Assembly: GCA_020404895.1 (NCBI GenBank)
Contig: JADBWK010000050.1
Span: 1-64,000 of the forward strand
DNA length: 64,000 nt
DNA from: Pseudanabaena sp. M085S1SP2A07QC
GTDB lineage: Bacteria; Cyanobacteriota; Cyanobacteriia; Pseudanabaenales; Pseudanabaenaceae
Direction of reading: 5' to 3'
This document shows positions 1-7,761 of the stretch, piece after piece. Numbering within the stretch: position 1 is the first letter of the stretch; each line of letters begins with the position of its first letter. The notes beneath the pieces are model-generated. The model was given only the letters and a program-made list of their open reading frames with translations, was not told the origin of the DNA and ran no database searches. The position numbers and the translations under genes are program-made.

Positions 1-243
1 AAAGAGGATGGCAAAGCGATTAAGAGCAGGCTTCCAATCGCGAATGGGCATCGTCCACTTCTTAGAAATATTCCGCATGGCAAGATAAACCAGCTTGAAA
101 GCAGCCTCATCAGAGGGAAAAATCTGTTGAGATTTAATCACCTTCGATACTGGATTAGGTCTATTTGATTTAACATCTGAAGTAGTCGATGCTTTCGCGA
201 AAATCCCCAAACAGGCAGTTCCTGATTTGCCTGATAGAGTCAT
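1..243 (-). pseudogene. IS256-family transposase C-terminal remnant (runs off the left edge)
   Basis: On the minus strand an open frame beginning at an ATG at 243 runs off position 1. Its later part, from about position 150 down to 1, reads as the C-terminus of an IS256/MutA-type transposase: a [20 protein letters not shown] segment is followed by [14 protein letters not shown] and a LNRF.I.F ending. This matches the conserved tail of that family. The first 30 or so codons do not resemble a transposase, so the catalytic DDE region is missing upstream and the ATG is probably accidental. It is a decayed insertion-sequence fragment. The true C-terminal end lies outside the window. Confidence 0.75.
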
Positions 244-592
244 AGCTGCTACAGCTTTCCATCTTGGTTTACCTCTCAAGGCGATCGCCTCTTACTCTTG
301 ATCTGTCCAATCAAAGCCACAGCTTAACTCATACTCAAACAATGCTAATTTCACAAATTTTCTGACTGAGTGTTTCTGTAATTCAGCCTAGTAGTAAATA
401 GTTGAAATATCTGTAAACCATCTAAAAACTTCGCGATCGCGATCTGGCTCATGTCAGGGCGATCGCCTAAAAGAAATTTACAAAATGAAAAATTATGCTC
501 AATTAATTGGCTATTTAGGTTATAATCGTTAACTGTCGCGAATTGTATTAAATTTTTAGACTTTTACCTCTACATCACCTGATAGAACCGCA
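244..592. other. Intergenic stretch upstream of rpsN
   Basis: About 350 AT-rich bases without a convincing gene. It holds several HIP1-type GCGATCGC sites (for example near 280, 437 and 459). A TATAAT-like -10 box lies at 521-526, about 65 bases before the rpsN start. No well-spaced -35 box is obvious. Confidence 0.4.
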
Positions 593-898
593 ATGGCTAA
601 GAAAAGCATGATCGAGCGCGAGAAAAAACGCGCTAAGTTAGCTGAAAAATATGCAGCTAAGCTCGAAGCACTTAAAGAAAAGTTTGCCAGTCCTGAACTG
701 ACACAACAACAAAAAGTTGCTGTCCACCGTGAAATTCAACAAATTCCTCGTAATGCCAACCCTACTCGCCATCGCAATCGCTGCTGGGCAACTGGTAGAC
801 CCCGTGGCTATTACAAAGATTTTGGCTTGTGCCGTAACGTTTTGCGTGAGATGGCTCACCAAGGCTTATTGCCAGGTGTAGTTAAATCTAGCTGGTAA
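593..898 (+). CDS. rpsN: 30S ribosomal protein S14
   Basis: Component of the small ribosomal subunit head, next to helix 41 of 16S rRNA. The 101-residue length and the motif [20 protein letters not shown], followed by a [13 protein letters not shown] ending, identify the long S14 form. This form lacks the paired CxxC zinc motifs of the short type. The N-terminus [13 protein letters not shown] is typical and fixes the start. The gene stands alone, as it usually does in cyanobacteria, and is followed at once by a strong intrinsic terminator. Confidence 0.98.
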   Translation: MAKKSMIEREKKRAKLAEKYAAKLEALKEKFASPELTQQQKVAVHREIQQIPRNANPTRHRNRCWATGRPRGYYKDFGLCRNVLREMAHQGLLPGVVKSSW

Positions 899-910
899 TT
901 TTTGGGAACA

Positions 911-944
911 AAAAAGCCGTCACCAACTGGTGACGGCTTTTTTA
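911..944 (+). terminator. Intrinsic terminator of rpsN
   Basis: A 9-bp GC-rich stem (916-924 with 929-937) and an AACT loop, preceded by A5 and followed by six T. It lies between convergent rpsN and ppsA, so it can act in both directions. Confidence 0.9.
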
Positions 945-962
945 TTGCGCTTTGCGCTGTAA

Positions 963-3395
963 TTATGTGATCGCCAGCATCGTTTTCAGTACAGAATCAG
1001 GGTTTAGACTGATTGAATCAATGCCTTGCTCGACAAGGAACTTCGCAAATTCAGGATAATCACTGGGCGCTTGACCACAAATACCGATCTTGCGACCGTT
1101 TGCCTTGGCTCGATGAATGATCGTGCGAATCATTGATTTCACGGCTTCGTTGCGCTCATCAAAGATATGCGCGACTAGAGACGAGTCCCGATCTAAGCCG
1201 AGCGTCAACTGCGTAAGATCATTAGAGCCAATCGAGAAGCCATCGAATACCTGCGAGAACTCATCCGCCAAGATCACATTACTGGGGATTTCGCACATCA
1301 CATAGACTTCGAGTCCATTCTCGCCACGTTTCAAGCCATGCTTTGCCATCTCAGCAATCACCTTCCGACCTTCCTCAGGCGTGCGACAGAAAGGAATCAT
1401 CGGAATCACATTGGTTAAGCCCATATCATCACGGACACGCTTCAGGGCTTGGCATTCTAAGCCATAGGCTTCGCGATATTTCGGATCGTAGTAACGTGAT
1501 GCTCCACGCCATCCGATCATCGGATTTTCTTCCACAGGTTCAAAGGCTCGACCGCCGAGCAAATTGGCATATTCATTGCTCTTGAAGTCAGACATCCGCA
1601 CCACGACAGGTTTAGGATAAAATGCGGCTGCGATCGTGCCAATGCCGTGGGCAAGTTTATCGACAAAGAAATCTGCCTTGTTTTCATACCTTGCTGTCAG
1701 TTGCGAAATTTCCCATTTAGCAGCCTTGTCTTCAAGGGTGTCGAAGTTCATCAATGCTAGAGGATGCGCCTTGATGTGATTGGCGATGATAAATTCCATT
1801 CTCGCCAAGCCCACGCCATCACAGGGAATCGAAGACAATCCAAAAGCTTCTTCAGGATTGCCAACATTCATAAGGATCTTGGTGGAAAGCTTGGGCAAAT
1901 TATCGAGAGAAGTCTCGACAACTTCAAAGGGAACTAGACCTTCATAAACCTTGCCTTCTTCCCCTTCGGCGCAGGAAATCGTTACTTCCTGTCCAGTCTT
2001 GATCACGCCTGTGGCATTGCCACAACCAACGATCGCAGGAATACCCATTTCTCGCGCAATAATCGCCGCATGACAGGTACGTCCACCTTGATTCGTGACG
2101 ATCGCACTAGCCTTTTTCATGATTGGTTCCCAGTCAGGGTCGGTCTTGTTAGTGACTAGCACTTGTCCAGCTTGGAAATCCTCAATATTATGCACTTCCA
2201 GAATTACATTTGCTTTGCCTTGACCAATCATTTCCCCAACAGCACGACCCGTAATCAGAATATTGCTAGAACCATTCAGTTTGTAATTCTTGAGAATGTT
2301 GCCTGATTTTTGCGATTGAACCGTTTCAGGACGGGCTTGGACGATGAATAATTCGCCAGTTCTGCCATCCTTTGCCCATTCAATATCCATTGGTGAAAGC
2401 TTGCCACGCACTTCCGAATAGTGATCTTCGATGATACAAGCCCATTCTGCGAGTTTGAGAATCTCATCGTCGGTAATGGCAAACTTGACTCGTTCAGAAA
2501 CTGGGACAGGAATATTTTTGGTCAGCTTACCGCCGCCAATGTCATAGACCATCTTGATTTCCTTTGTGCCAAGACGTTTTTCTAGAATCGGACGGAAGCT
2601 TTGTTTGAGAGTGGGTTTGAACACAAAATACTCGTCGGGATTGACAGCCCCCTGCACAACATTTTCACCTAAACCATAGGCGGCGGTGATCAGCGCGGCA
2701 TTTTTAAAGCCTGTTTCGGTGTCAATGGAGAACATCACTCCAGAAGATGCGAGATCAGAACGCACCATTTTTTGCACACCGACGGAGAGGGCGATATCGA
2801 AATGGTCAAAGCCATTGATCGTGCGGTAGGAAATCGCGCGATCGGTGAATAGCGAGGCAAAGCAGCGATGGCAAGCATCCACGACTTCGTTAGCGCCATA
2901 GACATTGAGATAGGTTTCCTGTTGTCCAGCAAAACTGGCATCGGGCAAATCTTCGGCTGTGGCACTAGAACGCACGGCAACATCGGCTTCTTTGCCACAG
3001 GACAATTCACAGTCGCATAGTTTCTGGTAGGACATAGCGATCGCCATTTGCAGATCTTCAGGAAATGGTGTACTGAGAACCAAAGCACGAGCCATACGAC
3101 CGCGATCGCGCAGGTTATTCATATCCTCAATATCAAGATCGGCAAAGAGTTCACGCAATTTTGTTTCCAAACCAGCTTTCTCAATGAAATGACGGAAAGC
3201 ATAGGCAGTGGTGGCAAATCCGTTAGGAACATTCACTCCCTTGGGTTGAAGCTGGCGAATCATTTCCCCTAGCGAGGCATTTTTCCCACCCACAAAGGGA
3301 ATGTCAGCAATTCCCACTTCTTCAAACCAAAGTATTAATGCTTGTTCTTTGGGAACAGTTCTGGATAGTTCTGAGACAAAAGTTGAGCTAGTCAT
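963..3395 (-). CDS. ppsA: Phosphoenolpyruvate synthase
   Basis: Converts pyruvate, ATP and water to phosphoenolpyruvate, AMP and phosphate in the cytoplasm (gluconeogenic direction). The 810-residue protein has the three expected parts. An N-terminal pyruvate phosphate dikinase ATP-binding domain carries the GGKNASLGEM loop and VAVRSSATAEDLPDASFAGQ. The phosphohistidine swivel domain has GGRTCHAAI with catalytic His near residue 442. The C-terminal TIM barrel has GSNDLTQLTLGLDRDS and GICGQ with the active-site Cys near 773. The length is typical. It is a single gene with no obvious operon partner, convergent with rpsN. Confidence 0.97.
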   Translation of the reverse strand: MTSSTFVSELSRTVPKEQALILWFEEVGIADIPFVGGKNASLGEMIRQLQPKGVNVPNGFATTAYAFRHFIEKAGLETKLRELFADLDIEDMNNLRDRGRMARALVLSTPFPEDLQMAIAMSYQKLCDCELSCGKEADVAVRSSATAEDLPDASFAGQQETYLNVYGANEVVDACHRCFASLFTDRAISYRTINGFDHFDIALSVGVQKMVRSDLASSGVMFSIDTETGFKNAALITAAYGLGENVVQGAVNPDEYFVFKPTLKQSFRPILEKRLGTKEIKMVYDIGGGKLTKNIPVPVSERVKFAITDDEILKLAEWACIIEDHYSEVRGKLSPMDIEWAKDGRTGELFIVQARPETVQSQKSGNILKNYKLNGSSNILITGRAVGEMIGQGKANVILEVHNIEDFQAGQVLVTNKTDPDWEPIMKKASAIVTNQGGRTCHAAIIAREMGIPAIVGCGNATGVIKTGQEVTISCAEGEEGKVYEGLVPFEVVETSLDNLPKLSTKILMNVGNPEEAFGLSSIPCDGVGLARMEFIIANHIKAHPLALMNFDTLEDKAAKWEISQLTARYENKADFFVDKLAHGIGTIAAAFYPKPVVVRMSDFKSNEYANLLGGRAFEPVEENPMIGWRGASRYYDPKYREAYGLECQALKRVRDDMGLTNVIPMIPFCRTPEEGRKVIAEMAKHGLKRGENGLEVYVMCEIPSNVILADEFSQVFDGFSIGSNDLTQLTLGLDRDSSLVAHIFDERNEAVKSMIRTIIHRAKANGRKIGICGQAPSDYPEFAKFLVEQGIDSISLNPDSVLKTMLAIT

Positions 3396-3744
3396 AATGA
3401 TTTAACTCCCTAACCACATTAATGATTAGATCAATGCAAGGATAAGATTTGAAGCCTTAATGTCTAAGCTAAAATGCGATAACTTACACATTAGTAAGCT
3501 CCAATATCAAAGTTCTTACAGCTTGATTCCAACTTGCTTGAAAACCTTGATACTTCTTAAGTATATCTACCTTGCAAACACTAAATTCGCACCCCATTAC
3601 ATTTATTTACTAAGCTTTGCAAAGATTGATATTCTCCTTTGCAATCTTCTTCACAATAAGCAAAAGCGGTGTAATACCAATGCCAAAAATGGCGGTGCTA
3701 GTTTTTTAACAGGTAAGGATAGGCGGTGCAAAGCGCCGCACATC
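3396..3744. other. AT-rich intergenic region upstream of ppsA
   Basis: About 350 bases with no supported gene; the open frame at 3460-3771 has no protein-like character. It presumably carries the ppsA promoter. Near 3720-3742 there is a fragment of a GGCGGTGC-AAA-GCGCCGC hairpin, the triloop type seen throughout the window. Confidence 0.4.
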
Positions 3745-3841
3745 ATTAGGACTTACGCAAAAATGTCCTGAAAGCCTCATTTTGCCGTAGGGGCAATTCA
3801 TGAATTGCCCCTACAGCTCGTTCTTTTGCGTAAGTCCTAAT
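3745..3841. repeat. MITE-like element with 18-bp inverted termini
   Basis: A 97-bp element with perfect 18-bp terminal inverted repeats (3745-3762 and 3824-3841) built on ATTAGGACTTACGCAAAA. TTAGGACTTACGCA-type termini are typical of small non-autonomous elements in cyanobacteria (from memory). Inside, at 3787-3814, is a perfect 28-bp palindrome (half-site GTAGGGGCAATTCA) that recurs elsewhere in the window. No coding capacity. It lies just 3' of the pentapeptide gene. Confidence 0.75.
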
Positions 3842-3877
3842 CCTTATAGATTAGAACTATCATTTTGTGCTCTGGAG

Positions 3878-5200
3878 TTACTTGCACTTACCAATAGTTC
3901 CATCAGTCAATGTTGCACCACAAAAATTTGTTCCTTGCAAAACTGCACCCCGCAGATTTGCACCCGTGAGATTTGCGCCTGACAGATTTGCGCGTTGCAA
4001 ATTTGCACCAACAAAATCGGCTCCGCGCAAGTCAGCCTGACTGAGATCTACGTCAACTAGTCGCGCACCTCGTAGGCGAGCTAAACGTAAATTTGCACCT
4101 GACAAATCGAACTTAGTAAGATTCCGCTCTTCACCGCCACGATTGACGATTTCCCAGACTGTACGCCATTTGCGATCGAGAATTGTCTCTTCATTTATGA
4201 TGCTTTCTCTTAAATTGGCAAGACGAAGATTTGCGCCTTCGAGATTCGCATCTGACAATTGTGCTCCCGCAAAATCGGCTTCAGTGAGATTTGCTTTTGT
4301 TAAGTCTGCATAGCGTAAATTAGCAGCATTAAACTTGACACGAACTAGATTACTCCGCCTCAGATTCGTAATGAAGAGATAGGCTTCCGTAAAGTTCGCG
4401 TCCTCTAAATTTACACCTGCAAGATTGGCTTTCTCAAAATTCCCCCCCGATAAATCTGCCGCTACCAGAGTTTGTCCTTCTACGCGCTGATTGACAATTT
4501 TCCAAACGAGAAACCACTTAGGATCAAAGAATGTGTCGCTATCAATTTTGCTCGATCGCAGATCGGTGTGAAATAGATTCGCTCCCGCAAAGGTCGTTCC
4601 CTCCAAGCTTGCTCCCTCTAGATTTGCTCTTGTCAGATTCACTTCGCTAAAATTAGCTCTCCGAAGATTTGCACGTTTTAGACGCGAATTGGAAAGATCG
4701 GCTTTTTCAAGCTCGGCTAGGGAAAGATTTGCCCCTTCGAGATTAGCACCATCGATTTTTGCACCAATTAGTTTTGCGAACTGTAAATCAGCATTTTTTA
4801 AAGAAGCTTGATTGAGAATTGCACGTTCGAGAATCGCATATTTGAAATTAGCTCGAAATAGATTTGCCCCTTCGAGTTTCGCTTCCAGCAAATTTGCCTT
4901 CAAAAAATCAGCGCCAGACAACAAGGCAAAGCGCAGGTCTGCACCCAGCATATTCGATCGCATCAATTTTGCGCCATCTAGCTTTGCCCCACGCATATCG
5001 GCTTTACGAAGATCAGCATCTCGAATATTGGCATTGATCAAGTCGGCTCCCGCGAGTCGAGCATCGGGCAGGTCACACTCCGAACATTCTTTAGTTTTGA
5101 TTAATTGATCAACATGGCTTTGATTGGCGGCAATTACAGTTGTTGCTGTAGTAATGGCGATGAGCGTAGAAATAGCGATCGCAGTTTTGCCTATACCCAT
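3878..5200 (-). CDS. Exported pentapeptide-repeat protein (CIS-island paralogue 1)
   Basis: 440 residues. Residues 1-24 form a signal peptide with a hydrophobic core (AIAISTLIAITTATTVIAA). Then comes a short CxxC element (KECSECDLPDARL) and a long run of A(D/N)LxX pentapeptide repeats, which fold as a quadrilateral beta-helix. Two similar interruptions, WFLVWKIVNQ and WRTVWEIVNR, split the helix into three blocks. The start overlaps the end of the AAA ATPase gene by 10 bp, which implies one transcript and translational coupling. A shorter paralogue with the same CxxC leader lies at 11249-11713 on the other side of the CIS genes. The molecular role is unknown; location in the periplasm or thylakoid lumen is inferred. 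Confidence 0.85.
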   Translation of the reverse strand: MGIGKTAIAISTLIAITTATTVIAANQSHVDQLIKTKECSECDLPDARLAGADLINANIRDADLRKADMRGAKLDGAKLMRSNMLGADLRFALLSGADFLKANLLEAKLEGANLFRANFKYAILERAILNQASLKNADLQFAKLIGAKIDGANLEGANLSLAELEKADLSNSRLKRANLRRANFSEVNLTRANLEGASLEGTTFAGANLFHTDLRSSKIDSDTFFDPKWFLVWKIVNQRVEGQTLVAADLSGGNFEKANLAGVNLEDANFTEAYLFITNLRRSNLVRVKFNAANLRYADLTKANLTEADFAGAQLSDANLEGANLRLANLRESIINEETILDRKWRTVWEIVNRGGEERNLTKFDLSGANLRLARLRGARLVDVDLSQADLRGADFVGANLQRANLSGANLTGANLRGAVLQGTNFCGATLTDGTIGKCK

Positions 5201-7218
5201 CCTTTTATCTCCGCATCCATCATTGGTTTTTCGAGTTTAATATACTCAATTTTTGCAGCTTGTAAGATATGTTTCATCTGCACAGGCTCATTGTGATCAG
5301 CTGCAATAAAAGCTGAATTAAGGGCAATATTACGAATATTGCCACCAGCAACACTGAGTCTACCAAGTTTTAGGTAGTCTAGTTCAAGAGTAGGAGTTTT
5401 CTGTGGAAAAGCTCGCCGCCAGATTTCAGCGCGTTGCTCTGCATCAGGGAAAGGAAACTGAATCACAAACCGTAACCTTCTTAAAAATGCTTGATCGAGA
5501 GAATTTTTGAGATTAGTAGTGAGTACTGCTAATCCGCGATAAGCCTCCATTCTTTGCAACAAATAGCTAACTCCAACATTGGCATGGCGATCGTGGCTGT
5601 CTTTAACTTCAGTACGCTTACCAAACAGGGCATCAGCTTCATCAAAGAGGAGAATTACGCCTCCACCTTCAGCAGCATCAAAAATACGTTTGAGATTTTT
5701 CTCAGTTTCACCAATATATTTATCAATAACAGAACTAAGGTCAACCCGATAGACATCAAGCTGTAACTCATTGCCCAATACTTCAGCCGCCATCGTCTTG
5801 CCAGTGCCGCTTGTACCAGCAAACAGTGCGCTAATTCCCAATCCCCGCCGACTTCTACCTGCAAATCCCCATTTTTCATAGACAGTTAAGCGCTGGCGCA
5901 CATGGGCGGCAATGTCATGCAGCACAAATTTTTCTTTAGATGGCAAAATCAGATCTTCCCAAGTTGCCGTGGTTTCTACGCTTTGGGCTAGTTCATCAAG
6001 GCGAGGACGGGCTTGAGCGCGGCAGGTACTCCAAAGAGATTGATGGAAGGTGTGATTTAATTCGGGGTTGTGTGTGCTTTTGGCTTTAAGAGAGGCATTG
6101 TAAATATGTGTAGGTGAGAGATTAAAATACGATACCAGTTCATGAATGGAACCATTAAGAGAATCTTTAATCTCACTATCAAGATCGCTGAGGGATTCTT
6201 CCCATAATATCTGTTGTTCATCGACCGAAGGTGATCGCACGTCAAAGGTGAGGATCGTTCGCTGATGTTGGCGGCGGCGAGTCTGACTACTAATGATCAG
6301 CGGACATTGGAGAATCTCGATCAGATAGCCGATCGCCATGTCTTGAAGAGGATTTGATGCTTCATCGAGATCGCAGTCTAGCAATAGACTAATATCATTC
6401 AATGCATATTCGCGATCGCATAGCTGGGCAATTAGCTGGAGATTGATTAAATCATGGGGGAGAAGGTTAGCTGGTATTTTATAAAGCGTTAATTGTAGAT
6501 TTTTACATACATCAGATGCGATCGCCATTTTGCTAGCAACATCGTCACCGCATAGCTGTAAAACAGGTAAATTGCCTAAATGATTATCTTTGTTAGCACT
6601 TACCCAAGTAGCGATCGCTTGGTTGGCAACTTGTTGATGGGAATCAATCTGGACAGAGTTAGCAACTATAGGTTCTAAAAGTCGAAGTAAGCGTTCATCA
6701 AGATGCTCATCTCCCATTAAATAATGCAAAATCCGTTCATCAATTCGCAGAGGACTTGCAGTAAGCGCATTCCCTGCACCAACCTCTACTAAATGCCATT
6801 GACGTAAATTTGAAGCTGGTGAGAAGGCCGTCCAATCGGGATGCTCTAGCACTGACATTGCTAGGCTAAAGGTAACAAAGGTTTGCTTAGGATCGTTGGC
6901 AATTTCTGCACAAAGATCAGCCCAGTTGGGGATTAATTCTAGACCTACACATAACAGCAGAATATCTCTTTCAAATGCTGAAAGACTAAAGCTTTTGCAT
7001 AGTTTGTTTAGATAGCTATCAACTTGCTGTTTCTGAGTAGTAGGTTCAACGCGCTCTTCTAATGGTTCATCTTTTTTTGCAGCAATTTTTTTCTCTAGGA
7101 CAAAGCGAATTCTGGCGATCGCTGCATAAAGATCGCTTTGACTGTGCTTTAGCCAATCTGTATCACTACTCAAAGTATTTGTAAGGGTATTTGTAAGAGC
7201 GTCTAGGGATACTGTCAT
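5191..7218 (-). CDS. AAA+ ATPase of contractile-injection-system type
   Basis: 675 residues. The C-terminal third is a CDC48/FtsH-like AAA+ domain with Walker A GTSGTGKT near residues 466-473 and Walker [14 protein letters not shown] near 523-530. It also has a sensor LTTN and arginine-finger-like [11 protein letters not shown]. The N-terminal 400 residues are helical and diverged. This architecture is the ATPase regularly encoded in extracellular and thylakoid-anchored CIS clusters, where its exact role is unsettled (assembly or remodelling has been proposed). It overlaps the 79-residue gene upstream by 4 bp (ATGA) and the pentapeptide gene downstream by 10 bp, giving a tight three-gene unit. 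The family assignment is strong; the CIS role is inferred from family and neighbours. Confidence 0.88.
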   Translation of the reverse strand: MTVSLDALTNTLTNTLSSDTDWLKHSQSDLYAAIARIRFVLEKKIAAKKDEPLEERVEPTTQKQQVDSYLNKLCKSFSLSAFERDILLLCVGLELIPNWADLCAEIANDPKQTFVTFSLAMSVLEHPDWTAFSPASNLRQWHLVEVGAGNALTASPLRIDERILHYLMGDEHLDERLLRLLEPIVANSVQIDSHQQVANQAIATWVSANKDNHLGNLPVLQLCGDDVASKMAIASDVCKNLQLTLYKIPANLLPHDLINLQLIAQLCDREYALNDISLLLDCDLDEASNPLQDMAIGYLIEILQCPLIISSQTRRRQHQRTILTFDVRSPSVDEQQILWEESLSDLDSEIKDSLNGSIHELVSYFNLSPTHIYNASLKAKSTHNPELNHTFHQSLWSTCRAQARPRLDELAQSVETTATWEDLILPSKEKFVLHDIAAHVRQRLTVYEKWGFAGRSRRGLGISALFAGTSGTGKTMAAEVLGNELQLDVYRVDLSSVIDKYIGETEKNLKRIFDAAEGGGVILLFDEADALFGKRTEVKDSHDRHANVGVSYLLQRMEAYRGLAVLTTNLKNSLDQAFLRRLRFVIQFPFPDAEQRAEIWRRAFPQKTPTLELDYLKLGRLSVAGGNIRNIALNSAFIAADHNEPVQMKHILQAAKIEYIKLEKPMMDAEIKGWV

Positions 7219-7454
7219 GCTTCTTCGGTTGCTGTTTTGATTAATTGCTCCAGATAGATTTCCGCTTCATTAATTGGGAGCAAGATTGCTTCTCCGTTTC
7301 TCAAGATCTCATATTTTCCTCCGTGAAATCCATGTCCAGCAATTAAGCCCATAGATACAGCGAGGTTGCCAGTTTCTGTAAGTTTATTAACACTCATTGT
7401 CTCTACTTCCAGATTCAGGTGTTGACTAAGTTCATCTTCATTCATGGTTATCAC
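7215..7454 (-). CDS. Small conserved-looking protein upstream of the CIS ATPase
   Basis: 79 residues, family not recognised. The middle has a glycine-rich GLIAGHGFHGGKYEILRNGE stretch, followed by an acidic helix ending in [13 protein letters not shown]. No signal peptide or membrane segment. Its stop overlaps the ATPase start (ATGA), which strongly supports real translation and a linked function. The start may be either ATG at 7454 or the internal one at 7445 (MNEDEL). It may be an adaptor for the ATPase; this rests on position alone. Confidence 0.7.
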   Translation of the reverse strand: MITMNEDELSQHLNLEVETMSVNKLTETGNLAVSMGLIAGHGFHGGKYEILRNGEAILLPINEAEIYLEQLIKTATEEA

Positions 7455-7541
7455 TGTTTTTTATCATCAGATCTTAAGACAAATTATGGCTTTATTGAAT
7501 TGTAAATTGCTGTATCATTTCTAATTATCATCAGATATGTA

Positions 7542-7645
7542 ATACCAATTCACAAAAGTGTGGCAGCAATTCTGTGAATTAAAAAACTAACCCTGTAAGG
7601 GTTTTAAAAACACAAAATGGCTACGCCATTTTGTGTTTTTGTATA
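7542..7645. repeat. 104-bp dispersed palindromic repeat, copy 1
   Basis: Begins ATACCAATTCACAAAAGTG and ends in a 16-bp perfect hairpin (7606-7621 with 7625-7640, loop TAC). A nearly identical 104-bp copy lies at 23137-23240, and related modules at 35383-35440 and 61708-61815. The ends read ATACCAA...TTGGTAT in the better preserved copy. It lies in the divergent promoter region between the 79-residue gene and the 976-residue gene. Confidence 0.8.
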
Positions 7646-7761
7646 ATTTGACAAGAATGAGAATTTTTTGGCAATTTATAACTACTTAAACTTTTCGCAA
7701 TCCATTGGGCTGTATTCTGTAAGTATAACCTTAGTCCTATTCATAAAAAATCCTGCTAAAT

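Noticed and set aside
3460-3771. 103-codon open frame upstream of ppsA
   Set aside because: Composition is that of AT-rich spacer, it overlaps the MITE start, and no protein-like motif is seen.
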